Positions 62,561 through 64,000 of a stretch of DNA of 64,000 bases are shown here, piece after piece. Within the stretch, counting starts at the first letter, position 1; each line of letters starts with the position of its first letter. Source of the DNA: Clostridium thermobutyricum. Lineage in GTDB: Bacteria; Bacillota; Clostridia; Ch29. The notes beneath the pieces were generated by a model that was not told the DNA's origin, searched no databases, and was given only the letters and a program-made list of their open reading frames with translations. The position numbers were made by a program, and so were the translations under genes. The stretch lies in NCBI GenBank assembly GCA_016841565.1, contig JAENYX010000005.1:1-64000 (forward strand), read 5' to 3'.

Positions 62561-63558
62561 TGTCCAAGCACCTTTTGGTATGCTTTGAGCGTTTCCTGGG
62601 CCGCCCGTTCCCATGTATAGTTTGAAAGAATATGTTTTTGAAGTTTTTCCCCATTTTTATTTTCAAGCCCCTGCAATACCGAATGCCTTATGCTGTCAAT
62701 ATCATCCGGCAGGCAGTAACAGGCGAGTTTACCGAAATACTCCTCTGTACAGCCATATTTTGTAGTAGCAATTGAACATCCTGCTGCTGCAGCTTCCAGG
62801 TTTGAAAGCCCCGGCGTTTCAAACCAACTGGGAAGTACATGTATAGCTGCTGCTGCATAGCTGTCTCTAAGCTGAGCAGAACTTTGTCCCGGGATAAAAA
62901 CGACATTTTCTTTTCCTGCTTTATTGCACCTTTCCCCATATTCCCGGTCGTTTACCGGCCCTATTAAAACCAGTTTTATACCTGTATCCTTAAGCGCTTC
63001 TATTAATGCCAGTTGATTTTTCCTGGGAGAAATCCTGCCAACGCACAGTGCGAAATCAGCAAAACCATACTCTTGAAAAAAACGGTTTCTGTCTCCCTGG
63101 GAAAACCTCCTGTCCACGCAATTTGGAACTACATGATAGGGTTTTTCCGTGTCAAAGTTTTTCATAATTTCCTCGGCCTCTGACTGCGAGTTGGGAAGCA
63201 GTATTGATGCCTTTGAAAGTACAATTCTTCTGAGCATATTTTGCTGGTGCCACGCTTTTCGCTTCCAGTCGGGAAGATCATTATTCATATAGTAATTGCT
63301 GTTATCCCAATAGATTGTAGAAAGTACTATGGGAATCCCCTGTTCATATGCCCTATAGGAATAAGCATAGGTTTCCACCACCCTGGTCAGATTAAACAAA
63401 TGTACCAGGTCGTATCCTTTATAGTTCTGTGAAAATACGGTGGATATATCTACTTCTACTCCCAGACTGCTTAAATATTTCTTTGTATAAACCATCTGTA
63501 TGCTATCTCCGGCCGGATTTGTGAGAAAGTCCGGCCTTATCTGGAACAATGCCTTCAT
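62557..63558 (-). CDS. Glycosyltransferase, GT4 family
   Basis: About 333 aa from the ATG at 63558 behind AAAGGGGT; longer in-frame starts lack a site. The C-lobe has LCVGRISPRKNQLALIEAL and the nucleotide-sugar site HVLPSWFETPGLSNLEAAAAGCSIATT, with the conserved ExxxxxxxE pattern of GT4. The N-lobe begins MKALFQIRPDFLTNPAGDS. It is translationally coupled to the protease-like gene downstream. Confidence 0.87.
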   Translation of the reverse strand: MKALFQIRPDFLTNPAGDSIQMVYTKKYLSSLGVEVDISTVFSQNYKGYDLVHLFNLTRVVETYAYSYRAYEQGIPIVLSTIYWDNSNYYMNNDLPDWKRKAWHQQNMLRRIVLSKASILLPNSQSEAEEIMKNFDTEKPYHVVPNCVDRRFSQGDRNRFFQEYGFADFALCVGRISPRKNQLALIEALKDTGIKLVLIGPVNDREYGERCNKAGKENVVFIPGQSSAQLRDSYAAAAIHVLPSWFETPGLSNLEAAAAGCSIATTKYGCTEEYFGKLACYCLPDDIDSIRHSVLQGLENKNGEKLQKHILSNYTWERAAQETLKAYQKVLGQ

Positions 63559-63721
63559 GGTATAACCCCTTTTCAAATCTGGAATAAACTTCATTTGCAG
63601 CATTTGTCATATTGCTTGCATTATGTCTACCAATACTATATTATTGATGTACATTGGTGTCCCAAGTTTCCCGGCATGCTTTATACAAAACAATTCAAAC
63701 TAAAAGCTGAGAGGTGGTTTT

Positions 63722-64000
63722 ATGAAGAAAAAAATCTTGCAAGTGCTCGCAGTAATAACACTAATGTGCAGCGTTTTATTTATGCAGAGCGCCCTGGCAG
63801 CACCCTACAGTATGGGGAATGGCCAGAAAATAGCCTATAACCAGAGTAACAGTACATATAATAATTACTATTCAGTAAGCAAACCAAAAATTCAACCTGC
63901 TAATAGTAAGCCAGGAAGCAGCGGGAATACCGGTACCCCAATTACACCTCCTGAACCTCCCACGTCAGGATATGCAACTATCGGAGGTACAAAAGTAAAC
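63722..64000 (+). CDS. Secreted protein, N-terminal part
   Basis: The frame starts at an ATG with GAGAGGTGG ahead and runs open through the window edge (93 codons visible). A signal peptide (KKKILQVLAVITLMCSVLFM, cleavage likely after SALA) leads into a low-complexity stretch rich in Asn, Ser, Gly, Pro and Thr with PPEPPTSG. A folded domain probably begins past the edge (YATIGGTKVN). The protein is likely a cell-surface protein of the glycan region. Confidence 0.7.
   Translation, partial: MKKKILQVLAVITLMCSVLFMQSALAAPYSMGNGQKIAYNQSNSTYNNYYSVSKPKIQPANSKPGSSGNTGTPITPPEPPTSGYATIGGTKVN

Noticed and set aside
1..64000. Search for CRISPR arrays, tRNA and rRNA genes, and replication origins
   Set aside because: No regularly spaced repeats, cloverleaf with CCA-end pattern, rRNA signature or DnaA-box cluster was recognised.

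Overview
The window reads as a chromosome segment from a low-to-moderate-GC Gram-positive anaerobe of the class Clostridia. The signs are AGGAGG-type ribosome sites with frequent TTG and GTG starts, S-layer-homology proteins, TetR/ABC-2 export operons, a c-di-GMP-I riboswitch in front of a chemoreceptor, a cobalamin riboswitch in front of a B12 importer, a Bacillus-style Pho box, CgeB-like glycosyltransferases, and dispersed GGGACA/TGTCCC palindromes. No rRNA, tRNA or CRISPR array was seen. Family names come from motifs read by eye; no database search was possible.

Layout. 0-6 kb is accessory: the end of an IS91-type transposase, a 1117-aa superfamily-1 helicase with a C-terminal Vsr/DUF559-like nuclease, and an Abi_C abortive-infection gene. 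The Abi gene is bounded by complementary GTTATGCGCC / GGCGCATAAC boxes, followed by a GC-rich attC-like segment and preceded by two SOS (LexA) boxes, so it may be a mobile gene cassette. 6-12.5 kb is a two-component system driving a lipoprotein plus ABC exporter, with a strong dyad between the regulator and its target operon. 12.5-16.1 kb holds single genes: a small membrane protein, a GNAT acetyltransferase, a UvrC-like GIY-YIG nuclease and an SLH-NlpC/P60 cell-wall hydrolase. 16.1-20.5 kb is a TetR-controlled ABC-2 exporter whose promoter region has been split by a MITE.

20.5-28.2 kb carries a Phd-Uma2 fusion, a GC-rich structured leader, two envelope proteins of unknown function, a zinc phospholipase C-like protein, and a TetR gene with a PEP-utilising dikinase. 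28.3-32.2 kb is a small sigma-54 regulon: an AcoR-like activator with an autoregulatory operator, two matching upstream activator sites and a -24/-12 promoter ahead of a tautomerase-like protein and an alpha/beta hydrolase, with a nitrilase converging from the other side. 32.4-41.4 kb holds a NIF3-family gene, the btuFCD-like B12 importer under its riboswitch, and the phoB-pstSCAB-phoU phosphate module. 41.8-46.4 kb has two chemoreceptors sharing about 1.23 kb of essentially identical DNA; the first is behind an intact c-di-GMP-I riboswitch and the second behind a decayed trace of one. 46.5-52.7 kb has pckA and argCJBD.

52.8-63.6 kb is mainly an envelope polysaccharide region on the minus strand. 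It contains genes for a 2,3-diacetamido-uronate-type sugar (aminotransferase, dehydrogenase, acetyltransferase), a GT-D-type transferase, two GT4-type transferases, two tandem CgeB-like transferases and a trypsin-fold protease translationally coupled to one of the GT4 genes. The window ends inside a secreted protein gene. Two repeat families run through the window: a roughly 170-200 bp MITE-like element (four copies) and short GGGACA/TGTCCC palindromes (eight copies) placed mostly at the 3' ends of genes.
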